Source: Chytriomyces cf. hyalinus JEL632 (taxonomy: Eukaryota > Chytridiomycota > Chytridiomycetes > Chytridiales > Chytriomycetaceae). Taken from it: a stretch of DNA of 64,000 bases. A program made the position numbers and the translations under genes. The DNA lies in NCBI GenBank assembly GCA_025435555.1, contig JAIWWG010000018.1:124001-188000 (forward strand), in the 5' to 3' direction. The notes beneath the pieces are model-generated. The model was not told the origin of the DNA. It did not search any database and saw only the letters and a list, made by a program, of their open reading frames with translations. Of the stretch, positions 20,793 to 33,513 are shown piece by piece (the first letter of the stretch is position 1; each line of letters starts with the position of its first letter).

Positions 20793-23700
20793 TCATAAAT
20801 CCTTCAAATACCTACCAAAGTCTATCTTCTTTGGGGCAATGGCCGTGAGCGCCAGGCAGATCAACGCGAAAATAAAACCATAGAGGACAACAAGGAAGAT
20901 GGAGCCCAGCACATTCAAGATCCAGCTCCCATCCTCATCCGCGACGTTTTTATCAACCTCGGGCCTTCTCGCCAGTAGTGCCTTGACGACGCGTTTCTTG
21001 ATCTTGTGGAGGAAGGATCCCATCTCCTTAATTTCGCTGCGATAAATCTGCCTGTATCGCTCCAACAGGGCCTTTTCCTTGTCATTCAGTTCTCGCGCAG
21101 TTACACGTCCCATAGAATCCTTAGCAGGCTTCATGCAGCAGTACCCCGGCTTCCAAGCTGCCATACCGTCTTGATCGGAGATGGCATGCGTCAACGTTGC
21201 AAAAGATTTATGAAAATCCATCGTGATCCACTGCTCCTTCAAAACCCCCCCACCATTCGCCCAGAACGAGTCACCTTCTTCATTCACATGAAGCAAAGTC
21301 TGTCCACACACTTGCACGTATCTTTCCTTGTCTTTCGCCTTGACTTTTTTGGAGACTCCAACGGATCCGCCGTATGCTTCGCTGAATGCGTATGGGACGC
21401 GGAGCATTTCTCGGGAGAGCCAGAAGGATTCCTTGTCGCCGTGCGTGTAGTTGTATAAAGTTTGGCGTTCTTGGTGGGAATTCATTTTTGCGGTAAGGAG
21501 CAAGGAGAAGAGGACGCCGAGGTTCCCTTTGTCGAATGGCATGAAGCCAGAGTCCATTTCGTTGGTTCCTGCAGAGAGGTTGGCAACTGAGCGAATGAGA
21601 CCCACATTTTTGAGGCCGTAGCTGTTTTACAATAAAACAGAACAATAAGACGGTTCAGACTTCGAAACAAGCTCAGAGGCAATTGATATTCACCTGGACA
21701 TGTGAGGGTTCACGTTGTGGAACCACTCCGCGCCAATCAGTCGGTTTTCGTCTCGAATGAGTCGGTCGCGGTAAAATATGCTGCCAGTCCTTTTGTAAAT
21801 ATCCGTGTCCAGCGCTTCCAAAGGGTTCCGGAAGAAAGTAACGTCGGCGTCTGAGCAGGGAGGTGTCAAGAGACAGCACCGGCGATGAATCAAAACAAAG
21901 AAAGAAGCGTACCTATAAACAGCACTGTTCGAAATCTTGACGCCAGGATGACAAAAGGCTTCAATGACCACCAATAATGGAACTTGGTTTCCAGCGGAAA
22001 GAATCCGAGTAAATTGACAGTGGTCACTTTTGGCATCTTTTGAAGTGAGTGAATCATTTCTGGCTCCATGTCATCTTCTCCGACGTAGAACACTTCAATA
22101 GGCAGATCAATTTTAAACTCTCTCCGCAGAGTAATAATTAGGTGGCGGATCATGTAATAGTGCTTGCTGCCGCCAGAAATTGCGATACCAGTCTGATCCT
22201 TTGACTTTAAGAATGTTTGATGCATCTGCTGAATTGTTGGGAAAGGCGGGCTGATCCATGGAAACAGTGTTGCAGTGAGATTGTGGATGGTATAGTTCAA
22301 CTCCTCGCGTAGCGTTGCAACCAGTGTGTTGTTGACATGAAGGAGCGGCTTGTAACCTCGCGATAGTGTTGTCAAGAGCGATGCGTATTTGGGTTCGTTG
22401 TACAACCTGTAAGACAAGAACAGCGTCCGCGTTCTGCGTCCAATGTCGCCAAAGTCCAGCTTGCAATAATTTGGACGATTGACGACGTACTGAGAGAACC
22501 AAGTGGCGTTTTGCCAGGCTTCAGTCACGTTTAATATGGTCATGTTTTGAAGCGATCCGCCGAATACGTTTCTAGAGTGTTGGGCAGGTTATTTACAGGA
22601 TAATGGAGGTTTTCTTCTGTAGTACCTGTCAAGTTCGGCTTCACCATTCATGAAATCGAGCAGCCGCATCTGTGTCAAATCAACGTCAAAAGAACCCAGC
22701 TTTTCAAGATCCTCATGAATGATATGGAATCGCTCCAACATGAGCTCCTGAGTCGTCGGCAACGGAGTAGGAATAGCGTCGGGAGTGTTTAAACATAACC
22801 CCTTTTCTTCTGATGTAAACCAAGAGGATTCTTTTTCACTGCCAATGAGTAAAGCGTGTGTGCGCGAGAGGGAGTTGAACTCGTCGTTTGTCGGTTTCTT
22901 GCTGAAGTCTCCACTCCACCAAAGCATTTCATCCTTTTCGTCCGCATACATTTTGAACGCGTAGCAGAGTGACTTTTGGTCTGGATCGAAGGTTTTCGGG
23001 CGCACACCCAACGCTCCAATCTTGCTAGAGGCAAAACTGTATGGTGCTCGGAGGGCCTCGCTTGCGAACCAAAATGAGTTTTCGGTGATGTAGTCGCTGA
23101 TGGCTGGTGAGGTCCAGTTTACCGATTTTGAGCTTAGCGTTGCAGCGAGTACCAGACTAAAGTAGGTGCTGACTTTCGACTTGTCCACAACCATCACCTC
23201 GCGGGACATTTCAAGTGGCACTTCGGAAGAAAAGTCTCTGCAATACGAGTGTGAGAATGGGGTGATATGCTTCATCAGCGTGAGATAAAATACCTGGTTA
23301 GATGCGTGATGACTTCGGCATCATGGATATCATCGATTTGCCTTTCCTTGAGGCCCTTTCGCTCAAGGTAGTAGTACTGTTTCGTCCTTAGGAAGTCTGC
23401 CGTTCGCAACATTTGCAGCGGGTTCTTCATCATCCGCACGCTGGAATCGAGCAATATCACGGTGCGGAAAGTGTTTGCAAGTATCATGTAGGGAGCCAAG
23501 TGTGCCTCATTGATGGTATGGTTGCCAATAACCAGCCTCTCTCGCAAGTTGACCGGAGTGACATTGTCCAGACTGTGCAAGATTGAAATCTTGATGGACT
23601 GCAGCGTCGAAGTTCCATTATAATACACAACAATCGGAAGAGAAATGTTGAATTCGCTTTGTAAGATCTGAATAAGATTCAACGCGGAGGAAAACTTTTT

Positions 23701-26003
23701 ATCGTCGCAGAGCATCACGATCCCCGTTTCTCCGTCTGAGGCCAATGAATAGTCTCGGCGCATGCCTTCAATGCTCTTGAACATTGGATTCATCCAGGGC
23801 AGGACGGTATCAGTCAGGTACTTGAGCGACGTTATTGTTTGAGTTTGGAGGTGTTTCCAGGCAAGAACATCCCCCGCGTCTCGTTTCTCGCCGGGTTGTT
23901 CGTAAATCACTGGCTTTGAAAAACTGAATGCGCTGGCAGATAATTCTGTGAAGAGCGCAGCAGAGCTCCACATTCGAACGCGGTATAAAATATAAAGAGA
24001 GCGAACGGCGCGGATAAAGTTTTCGGCCTGGAAAAAGTCGTCTCTGTCTATTTCTGTGATTGGATTCCGCTTTTCCAGGTACTGCGTGAAGGAGTGGACC
24101 AGCAGCCAGGTGTTGCTCAAATCTGACTGTGTTAAATGATGAAAGGAGCGGCCAGAAAGAAGCCCGGTTCTGGAAAGTCAAACAGCAGTTAGGCCCATTT
24201 TGCATTCACAACATGAGACAAAATCCTTACTCCAAAGATTGGTAAAAGTCCAAAAATTGGATTTGCGCCTCGTCGATGCTGAAGGCAGGCACCTTCTCGA
24301 CTTCCTCCGAGAATATTGTTCGTGATCGTTTGACAATAAGCGACTCTGTCCAGTTCAGTGGCCGAATAAAGTTGTGCAGCTTGGATGCGCACAACCCGTA
24401 ATTCTCTGTTTCTTCCCAACTGATAAAATGGCTCTGTTCGGTCAGTGCGACGTGAGTTGGGATTTCTAAACTTGCTGGAAATGATTCGAACGCATCCTCT
24501 TGTGAATTTGACATCCACCAGTACGGATATCTCCTGTCGTCAGAGTGCAGCTTATGTGCGTGGCATAGCGCAGGTTCACTGTTGTGCGAGGTTTTCCCCT
24601 GCACTCCAATGGCACCAACTGGTCCGGATGTGAAGCTGTAAGGAACGCGAAGTGCTTCACTTGCCAACCAGAAAGAATTTTCCTCTGCGTACGTTGACAT
24701 GGCTGGGAACGTCCAAGTTGCTTGTTTCGAGTTGAAGGTTGCGGCAAGCAGCAACGAGTAAAAAACGCTTGTTTCGTATTTGCTGACGGCGATAACACCG
24801 CCAGTAATTTCAAACGGTTCGGTGTGTGAAGCCATTAGAGAGCGTCCAAGTCTATGTGCACAGTCAGGTTCATCTTGTCAAGCAAACCAAAAAATAAAAA
24901 AAAGTGTGCGTACAATGACATGTGCGTTGTCAATCCAGCTTCCGGAAGCATAGTCCAACTCGTACGTTTTGGAATTCCAAAGTCGTGGAAATAGAGTTGG
25001 CCCGTTGTTTTGAATTCCTTCATCTCCAGCAGCGCGACCGGGCTCTTTAAAAAACGCGCTCGAGGATCCAGGACAATAACTTGAAGCAATGAATTCGCAA
25101 GGATCATGAACGGCTTCAGCTGAGCTGTGCGACTGGGCAGGTGCTCGGGGCGGAACCAATGGTGCAGATTGACAACTTTGACGTTGAAGAGACCCGAAAG
25201 TGTGTAAACCATTGTTGGTTCAAGTGAATTCGTGCCGTTGTAGTAGACATGGATGGGCAGCGACGAGTTGAACTCTCGTCGCAGAACGCGGATGAGATGC
25301 AGCGAGCGGTAGTACACGCCTGTGCTTGCCAGCATCACAAATCCTGACTCTCCATCTGACGCGCTTCTGTAACTACGATGCATATGGAAAATGTCATCAA
25401 ACGATGTTGAAATCCACGGCAAGACTGCATCGGATATGTTTTGCATGGTTTGTGAGACTTGGCTCTCAAAGTATTCGACAGCCATGGATTCGTTTTTGAT
25501 TAGCTTGTTAGAGCTCAGAACGCGCACAGCGAGTTTAGAAACAGCTTTGCGCGGTGTGTCGAGCAAAACGCGGTGGCTTATATACAGAGTTCGCAAAAGT
25601 TGGATTATGTGCTCGGCACTGTTTGAGTTGAAGTCGATGGACCGTGTCTGGCTGTCCAGGCTGTGCCATGCCGTCAAGATTTCAAAGTTTCGTTTCTTGA
25701 GTGAGCCGCCGAATATTTTTCTTATGTGATGTTAAAAACAGGGCAACGAATGCAATGAGTGCGAAACACTTACTTTTTAGCATTCCTCTCGCCTTCTCCG
25801 TGCAGGTAGTCCAGGAACATGATCTGATTCAAGTTTGGGTCGCGCGTCTGTGTTTGATAATTCGGCAGTCCAAAGTCGTCGCTGAAAGAGCTGATGGTCT
25901 CCTCAGCACCGCTTCCGTTGAGGTGGAACACGGACGCAAGCGTAAAGAGCAGCACCGCAGAAACAAGCGCCGCCCAGAGTCGCGCCAACTTCTTGGGTAC
26001 CAT
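20793..26003 (-). CDS. Three tandem GT71 (MNN1-type) mannosyltransferase modules in one protein
   Basis: Eight exons in phase (26003-25774, 25720-24914, 24851-24231, 24169-23294, 23237-22626, 22571-21913, 21850-21694, 21621-20793) encode 1,596 residues. The N-terminus is a signal anchor (LARLWAALVSAVLLFTLASV). Three homologous modules of ~500-550 residues follow (about 1-552, 553-1048, 1049-1596). Each has DGE/SGxxxx..L..LRREF-type and WxxxSEAxRxPY(A/S)F segments of the MNN1/alpha-1,3-mannosyltransferase family. Only module 3 keeps the metal-binding DxD (FIDADVTFFRNP). The equivalent sites read LDPRARFL in module 1 and LDSSVRMM in module 2. A second membrane segment near the C-terminus (SIFLVVLYGFIFALICLALT) is unusual for GT71. 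Golgi mannan-type glycan extension is inferred. Two adjacent genes falsely merged is possible but unlikely, since phases match across both module borders. Confidence 0.88.
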
Positions 26004-26105
26004 AACTACAAGAACGCGGTTTTTAGGAAAAATCTTGCTATATCCTTTTTTTGTTTTGACAACACAACCAAAACAAAAAATCGAATCGAAACAAAAAACA
26101 AAGCA

Positions 26106-27345
26106 ATGGTCGAAATCAAACGCCTCATCAAAAGCACGCGAATAAGAATCATTTTCATCGTTCAAGTTGTCGCTCTGGTGGCTTGCTTCTTCGTCTTTAC
26201 GGACAACCAATCCTCCGACATGATCTACTCCGACTCGCATGCCAGCATTAACAGGCCTGTTTACGAGTACGGGAACTTCTCTTACCTCGATCGCTTGTCC
26301 AGCATCGACTTCAAGCTCATCTCAGACCACTATTACAAGATGTACGGCATTCCAGAGCAGTATTTGAGCGCCATGGAAAAGAAACTGATCACCCCATTAA
26401 CACGGATCGAACGCGTCATTGTAAAACCCGGAGCTGTCGTGTATGTCGACGGAGGACTGGTGCGACAATTTAAAGACTTGATTCTTCCACGCATACGCGG
26501 AAAGTAAGCGCCATTCGTTTTTAGCCATGCCACACTTCGTCGAAATGAAAAACGCGCATCATGCTTATTCAGAATTGTACTTCTCACTGGAGACGGCGAT
26601 GACAGCATGCCTTCGCTGCATTTGAATGTGTCTGAGACAATCGAGCTGGCGAGCAACCGCAAGATTCTGCACTGGTACATGTCAAACTGCAACGGCACAC
26701 ATATTTACCCGTCCAAAATGGAGTGCATGCCTGTGGGTGTCAGCCAGTGGCACGGCCATCGCGAAAACCTTCAGTACGCGTATGAAAACGGAACAGGGCT
26801 GCTGCACGGACTACAAACGCGTCCAAGGCTCTGGCGAAATCGACCGTCCAAGTAAGTTTGACTGGCAACAGGTTGATATGCTGACTTAAAACCATGACTT
26901 TATGTTTAGATACATCATGTCTTCGTTCACCATTAGCTCCAATCGGGCAGTTCGACAGCCTGCTTTAGATTACTTTTGCGGCGACAATGCACCGAATCGC
27001 CGCATTCGAAGAGCGTCCATCTGCTCCTTTGACAAAGACATGCCTCAGTACCAGCTTTATGATGAATACTTGTCAAAAGTATACTTTGTGGTATCCCCCC
27101 ACGGCGGCGGGTTGGATTGCTACCGAACGTGGGAGACATTATACATGGGAGCAATTCCGATTGTCATGTCGAGCTCACTGGATTACTTGTACAAAGACCT
27201 TCCTGTTCTCATCATTCGAAGTTGGGAAGAAGTGACGGAAGAGTTGCTGGAGTCCACGTTCAACGAGTTTCAGAGACGCGCTTTTGATTACCGAAAGCTT
27301 TACATGGCGTATTGGAGGCAGAAGATTTTTGGACATTTGGTGTAG
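26106..27345 (+). CDS. Type II membrane glycosyltransferase (exostosin/RXYLT1-like C-domain)
   Basis: Three exons (26106-26503, 26573-26851, 26910-27345) encode 370 residues. A short cytosolic N-terminus and one membrane anchor (IRIIFIVQVVALVACFFVF) lead into a luminal domain. Near the C-terminus is VVSPHGGGLDCYRTWETLYM followed by GAIPIV. That is the SPxGxGxDxYRxWE..xxGxIPIV pattern of exostosin-like GT-B enzymes (GT47, RXYLT1/TMEM5 and relatives), probably the sugar-nucleotide site. Several N-glycosylation sequons are present. The acceptor and sugar are unknown. The gene is divergent from the triple GT71 gene, with start codons 102 bp apart, so co-regulation in a glycosylation cluster is plausible. 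Confidence 0.72.
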
Positions 27346-27515
27346 GCCACGAACTCCGCAAATACTTGCACGTTATTTGAGAATAAATAAGAGATCACAG
27401 CAAGCTGAAAAGGGCAGCAGAAATGAGGTTGCAAGTTTCCAACAAGGGGTGAATCAGTGCAATTTCAAGATATTATATATATATTTTTATGAATACGTGA
27501 GCGCACAAATTCTCG

Positions 27516-29870
27516 TTATTGATGCAATTCTTGCAGCAATGTATGGGAAAGTTCTTCTGCAGAGTAGTTGGATCCTAACAGCATTGAATTCACAGGTTCT
27601 GTTTGAGTCTCATTTCTCCCTTGTAAACCCCTTGCAGATCCATTTTGATGCATGCCTGCTTTTTGTTTCTGAGCCAATTCCTCAATCAAATTGAGAAGTG
27701 TAGCATCCCTTGCAATTTTAATTTTCATTTCCTCTGAGCAGATCAAGTAGGCAGGAGTTAGCTCAACAGCAAGAGAGAGTTAAAATAAGTCTTTACCATT
27801 GCGTGATATCAACTGCACAAGAGTCCATATTCCAATGTGTTGCAATGAAACATCATCACAAGACATGAACGTGATGACATATTTACGGATCTCTTTCCAG
27901 TACTTTTGAAACACGGCCAGGCCTTTTGCATCAGACACTGCAATATTAAAGATCAAGTTCTCCACGTCAGAAACCATTTTGAACAAATAGAAAACAAGAA
28001 CAAACAGTTTGTTGCGCAATTTCCAATTGCAGCTGCAGCATTTGTCTTGACATCAATGTTTGATGTTGTGAGCGTCAGACGAATTAGATATTTCAAGTTC
28101 CGAAATAAACTTGGCTTCACTTCATCTGGCAGATAATTCAGCAAAATCAGATGTTTGCGTCACAGAGAGTGGGTGAACAGAACCATCAAATACTTACCAA
28201 GAAGAGCCAAAACAGCTAGACATGCAGTCATTTCACTTTTGACGGAATCATTGACAATGCCGTCCTTCAACCGAAGCAAATCTCCAATTCGCTCAACCGC
28301 GCCCGCTTGAAAAATTTTGATTTTATTTTCGTCACTGCTGGCGAGGTTGCGAATTGTGCTCATTGCATGGCATTGAATTTCGAGATTGTCGATTGATAGT
28401 AGTTCCAGGAGTTGCGGCAGAAATTTCGCATGCACAATCGGCGTTTCGTTGTTTGGATGAATTGAAATGTTTCGAATGCAGGCAGCAGCAGCCAGAATGA
28501 TTTGAGGAATACGAGACTGAAGCAAGTGATGAAGAGGGACAAGGCCATTGTGTTTAACGATTTCGAGCTGAAAATACTCTGGAAGGGTTGATGAGTTACT
28601 TTGAATGTCAAACCTTGCAGAAGTAGAGAAAAATTCCAAGCTCACCATCTGAAGCAAGATTGCGCAATGCGAGAGTTGCCTGGCATTGAACTTTTAACGC
28701 TGGCGAATCAGTGAGCCTGATGAGGCCTGCAACGATAGATGGCTCAGATTTTGCCAGAAATATTCGGTGCTCCACTGAGGTTGCGTTGTGTCAGTTGGAT
28801 TTAGCAAGAACACGTGGCAACTTACCATCAACTGCAATGTTGCTCAGGGATGTCGTACTATAATATTGAACGTCATAATCCGGCGAGTTGAGCAGCTGAA
28901 CTAAAATTGGTATAGCGCCTGCCGCTACGAGTTGATTTCGATTATCGATAGTATGCGTCATGTTTAAAAGTGCCCCTGTTGCGTTGCGCTGTCATATTTT
29001 TGAAAAAAAAATAATTTAGGAACACACATGGTCCAAGAATGAGGTATACATTACCTGCACTCTCAAGTCAGATGAAAGCGCAAGTTTTACAAGCGGTTCT
29101 AATGCGCCAGAGCGAGCGATTCGATCCTTATTTTCGTCGTGAGTTGCCAGGTTTGTGATGCATCCGACAGCGTTGCATTGCGCGTCGGAGTCCCCAGTGG
29201 CCATGATAGATACAAGATGTTCCAGGGCACCTCGAATCACGATCAGAGTTTGGTTATTCGCTGAGGAATGATGAATGACGAAGTTCAGTGACTGGCAAGA
29301 TCACAAAAGTGATGTGGCACCGCACCTATCACAGCCAAATTTCCCAGCGCTGCAGCAGATCCGCGCTGAATTTCGTGGTCCCGAGACTTTAGAAGGAATA
29401 CTCCGCAGTCGATGACGTGACTGGTGGAAAATGAAGGCTGATGTTTGAATGGGGCACACTTGACAACGAGAGAAAGTGTGGCGCACCTGTTGACAGGCAC
29501 AGCGTCTCTCTCAGTAACATCAACAAAGGCGCTTGCAGCCACGCGCTGTGCTTCGATCAATGGAGAGTGGACGAGCAGGGAAAAGGCCTCGAACGAGCTT
29601 CGCGATGAAAAGAAGTCTGCCAAAGTGTAAATGCAATTCAATGAGCCAAGCAGCTACATGTTAATGACACGGATGCAACTCACCCTCGGCACTCAAAGCC
29701 TTCGCGTCTCTGTCCACAACAGCCACTGCCGCGGCAAGTTCGGGCGAAAAAGACTGGCCCGGGTGGGCATTCAGGGTCGCATTCAATGGTTGGGTTTCAC
29801 TGATTGCGGCGTATTCGCTGGCAGAGCCGCACCAGGCGGAGCAGCAGTATTTGGAGCAGTACTTGTACAT
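27516..29870 (-). CDS. VAC8: Vac8, armadillo-repeat vacuolar membrane protein
   Basis: Ten exons in phase (29870-29684, 29616-29487, 29420-29326, 29260-29055, 28988-28826, 28774-28646, 28578-28198, 28125-28006, 27937-27797, 27733-27516) encode 589 residues, close to yeast Vac8 (578). Armadillo repeats run through most of the protein: [80 protein letters not shown]. This order is Vac8-specific. The N-terminus [16 protein letters not shown] is cysteine-rich, fitting palmitoylation, but has no Gly at position 2, so the N-myristoylation of yeast Vac8 is not possible from this start. Vac8 acts in vacuole inheritance, nucleus-vacuole junctions and autophagy. Confidence 0.95.
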
Positions 29871-30380
29871 GGATATTTTTTTTAAATATAATGGATTATG
29901 TTAAAATATGGATCTGAGACAGGTCAGCTGCAGAAGCAAGCTTGAATGCAGCATTTGGTATCCAGCATGCGTAAGAACGCGTTACTGCTTGGGTGCATGT
30001 AATATGTTTAACTTTATTAGTTGGGAAGAACTGCTTGGCTTCATAAATGCTCGAAGTGATTCTATGCAACGCGACTGACGCATCACATCACATAGAGACA
30101 ATGGAAGATGAAGACATGAATGATGATGGAATAGAAATCAAGAGAAGCCGCCATTGGAACTGCTGGCAGTGCTCAATGCTCAATCCGCCCAATCCATTTC
30201 CACCAAGCATGCTTCTCATATCGCAAACATGCATGCATCACGAGTCCCTTGTTCAGCATAATCCATGACAGATCAGCTCCTTCTGACGTGTAAAATAAAC
30301 TAAAATCTGTAAAATATATTCAAGCTGACGTGGCTGACCAATCCCTCAACACCGACACACAACTCTCAAACAAAAACAAA
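29871..30380. other. Intergenic region, VAC8 / bZIP divergent promoter
   Basis: About 510 bp between divergent genes, AT-rich with no convincing ORF, tRNA or repeat. The stretch before 30381 (ACAAACAAAAACAAA-type, A-rich) looks like a 5' leader. Confidence 0.55.
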
Positions 30381-31257
30381 ATGTCAAATCTCTTCGACTT
30401 CTCGCACATTCTCAATGCTGGCGTGTCGCCGCAGCCACAGTTCACCGCCCAGGGCAACTCTCTGCAGGATGAAATCGATCGCTTCTTGATCGAAAGCGCC
30501 ATGCCCACTTCAATTGAAAGCACCCCCCCTCTCGGCGTCCAACTGGGCGACAACCTCTTCAACAATCCGAGCTCATCTCCGTTTGACTTTCTGTTCACGT
30601 TCCCTTTCTCGTCCTCAAGCCCTGTTCTTCCGACGCCCACTGTGTCGACCGGCCCCTCAATGGCGCCTCCCTCTCCATCCGGATCGGACTCGTCGTCAAA
30701 CCAGACATCCCAAAACCAGTTTCAATCAGCAAAGGGCGTTCGTGGAAGGAAGCCGAAAGTCTTGAGCGAAGGTATGGCACCAACCCCGCCGTCCAATCGA
30801 ATCCAATCTAATCAAGCAAACACCTTTCTCTCCTTCTTTGCAATGCACAGAGGAAAAGCAGGTTCAGATTCAGCATCGGAAAGAAATGAACAAAACGTTT
30901 GCGCAAGTGTCGCGCGATCGCAAGCGAAAGCACGTTGAAGAACTGGAGGCAAATAACTCGGTCCTGAGCGATCGAGTACGCGCTCTCGAGCAACAGAACG
31001 CCAGTTTGATGGCCCGTGTCCTAGAACTGACCAAAACTGCGGATTTTGTCGGATCCGCGTTCAAAGCGCCAACCAATGCATTATCTTCTTCATCATCCTT
31101 GGGTGGAACCAAGAGCCTCATGAACAATGCGACTTCCCTCTCGCCGACCTCTTCTTTCTCATTTGCTTCGCTTTGGCCTTTCAACAAAGCACACCACTCG
31201 CAGCAGCTGTATCCTTTGTTGTCATTCTTCAGACGGAGAGCACTGGGTGCCTTTTAA
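30381..31257 (+). CDS. bZ​IP-type transcription factor
   Basis: Two exons (30381-30771, 30851-31257) give 265 residues. The start MSNLFDF was chosen because no ATG lies upstream in frame. Residues 1-125 are Ser/Pro/Phe-rich and could be an activation region. A GRKPK basic patch precedes the intron. The bZIP follows: basic region KEMNKTFAQVSRDRKRKHVEE running straight into a leucine-heptad segment (LEANNSVLSDRVRALEQQNASL, broken here for length into VLSDRVRALEQQ). The basic region departs from the usual N-x(7)-R spacing, so the DNA target cannot be named. The C-terminus is Ser-rich. The final ~20 residues may be altered if a small 3' intron exists. Confidence 0.75.
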
Positions 31258-31334
31258 AGGCTTCGTTTATATTCAAACAACGATTTTGCATTGCGTGTTG
31301 TTTCCAGGAGTTGAGTTGTGCAATAAAAAAAAAG

Positions 31335-33470
31335 ATGGACTGGACCATGTTCCCCGCCCCAGCAGCCCCCGTCCCGCCTCCCACAGGTACAGATCCCGTT
31401 CTCATATCTCTCCTCTCTGTCTAAGAATTGCATGCAGACGAGAAAGAAAAGGACCAAATCCACACCGTCGCAGAGGCTGTTGCACGCAACGACCCTGCCT
31501 TCCTCTACATGATGATGGACCGCGAGAGCAAGAAGCAGGACTCCCAATGCAGATTCTTGTGGCCAAACAGTCCCTCGTACCCATACTTTGCTTTCAAGGT
31601 GTGGTCATACCGGCGTCCAAGTGAGGATCATATGTGGCAATTCCAATGCAGGTTCTCACGACGCGCATCCCAGATGAATACCTCGATATGATCAAGCAGT
31701 CTTCTATCGCGACTAACACGGATGCTGCTGCGAAACTGGACTTTTCAGCATTGACGCCGTTGCTGCAGAAGCTTGTGACGGAGTGTTCCAAATCCAACAT
31801 TCAAGTATTCTCAATACCCATCTCCACATAGTCAAATAGGCGCTGTTTTTGTATTGATTGGCATGCGTGGATGCGCGTATTTGAATTCCCAAATTCCAGA
31901 ATGCGAGGTCGTGGATTTTAAAAAACTGTGTCGCGCAAGAATCTGTGGAGTCCTTGATGTCCATTCTGGCCACTACCATGGAGGCATGCACCAAGTTTCA
32001 AGAACGGCTTCATGTTCTTTACTTGATTAATGATCTACTTTTCAACGAGTTGAGTGTCCAACATTTCGCGATCGTTTTACCTTCAGCCAACTGAACGTGA
32101 CAACGAATCTAGGATCCAAAAGGGCATCGCTTTGGTCACCCCAAACATATCCTCGAATTTGGCAAAATTTCTTTCTGCGGCCATATCTGCTCCAGACATT
32201 GATGAGGCAAAGAGGGAGAAAGTTTCCAAGGTATTTCTTTTCCCCTGTTTGAAAATCATCACTCTGTTATGAATTCTGTGTTTATGCATAAAATCAAGAT
32301 TTTATCGATTTGGTCTTCGAAAGATGTGTTCCCAGCAAGTGTTTTAGCCGTTGCAGCGTTCCGCATGGCAAATCCACAATCTGTTCCTGTCGTGGCGAGT
32401 TCCAGCGTCGAACGCGCGGCCACAACAGGAAAATTTAACCCATCTGCTGCATACGCGCGTCCTGTCTCACACGCCGCACCAGATGCAACCACGCTCGCAC
32501 CCGCGCGGCCTGTTGTTGTGCCACAAAGGTATGCACCTCAAACAAAATACTGCGATGTCCCCGCGGGCCTTCTTTGTACTAAAATCCCGGTATGTTGGAT
32601 CTTTGACGGAATGGTCCACCTTGTATTTCCTGTGCTGAGACAGATGTTTTCCCAGATGGGCAGTACCTACTACTCCCCGATTCCTGTGTCAGCGTTCAAC
32701 GATGCTGTGGACCCATCTTTATTTGACTCGAAGCCATTAGCATCAGTCATGACTGCATTTTATGCTGGACTTGAAAAGCAGGCGATTCAGCTTCGCAGCA
32801 ACGTCGGTTCTTTCCAGGAAAAAACAGTGGATGAGGATAGCACCGCACAATTTGATCTTTTGGGCTGGGATATTAGCAGTGGAATTGAGACGCTTATTCG
32901 ACTTCGACGAGAAAAGCGGAAGGAGCCTCGGGATGGAGATTTGAAACGAGGCCGGTCGAGATATAGTTCTGACAGCGACAGTCAATCAGACAGTCGATCC
33001 TCCTCTAGATCCTCAACGAGCTCCTATGATCGGTACAGAAAGCGTAGACGTGGCAGTGGAAGTCAGAGTCGAAGCCGATCGCCACCGCGTTCTCAGCCAC
33101 GTGATCGGTCGATGAGTATGGGATGGAATCAACAGAATCCTGGTTTCGACAACCGAAACTTTACTCGTATGTTTGAGCCTGGTGCATTGTTGTGAATGAG
33201 AATTTTAAACCTTAGCACCACTCTGACAGAACATGGCCCTTCGAACGACGGTATGTTTGATGCATTCCGTTCGGCTCGAAGTTACACGTTCAATCGGGAT
33301 CCTGTTCGGAGAAGAGGAGATGCTGCGGCGTGCTTTCGCTGTGGAAAGGTTTGGATCGTATTCTTATTTTTGTCGAGCGCTTGGCTCGTTCATGTGATTA
33401 ACCGCATCAATCTCGACAGTCCGGCCATATCGCGAAAAATTGCGACGACGTGTTTTCATATCAGAAATAA
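31335..33470 (+). CDS. CHERP-like splicing factor: SURP + CID + RS tail + CCHC zinc knuckle
   Basis: Nine exons in phase (31335-31386, 31438-31598, 31652-31804, 31900-32048, 32113-32230, 32299-32589, 32644-33181, 33230-33348, 33420-33470) encode 543 residues. A SURP domain near the N-terminus reads VAEAVARNDPAFLYMMM..PYFAFK. A CID/RPR domain follows with NARSWILKN and ERLHVLYLINDLLFN. KYCDVPAGLL, SVMTAFYAGLEK and GWDISSGIETL match the conserved CHERP segments PAGLM, AAVEAFY and GWE..LYEFF. A Ser/Arg region (SRSSTSSYDRYRKRRR) comes next, and the last two exons add CFRCGKSGHIAKNC, a perfect CX2CX4HX4C knuckle. CHERP is a U2 snRNP-associated pre-mRNA splicing factor. The zinc knuckle is not part of the usual CHERP plan. 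Intron 6 (54 nt) is open in frame. Confidence 0.82.
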
Positions 33471-33513
33471 AAAAAAGATGTTTATTTGCCGTACTGTCAC
33501 TTTTTTCGTGTGC

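Noticed and set aside
24835-25677. Each GT71 segment as a separate gene
   Set aside because: The apparent stops lie in introns with good donor and acceptor sites, and the phase is kept from the signal anchor to the last stop.
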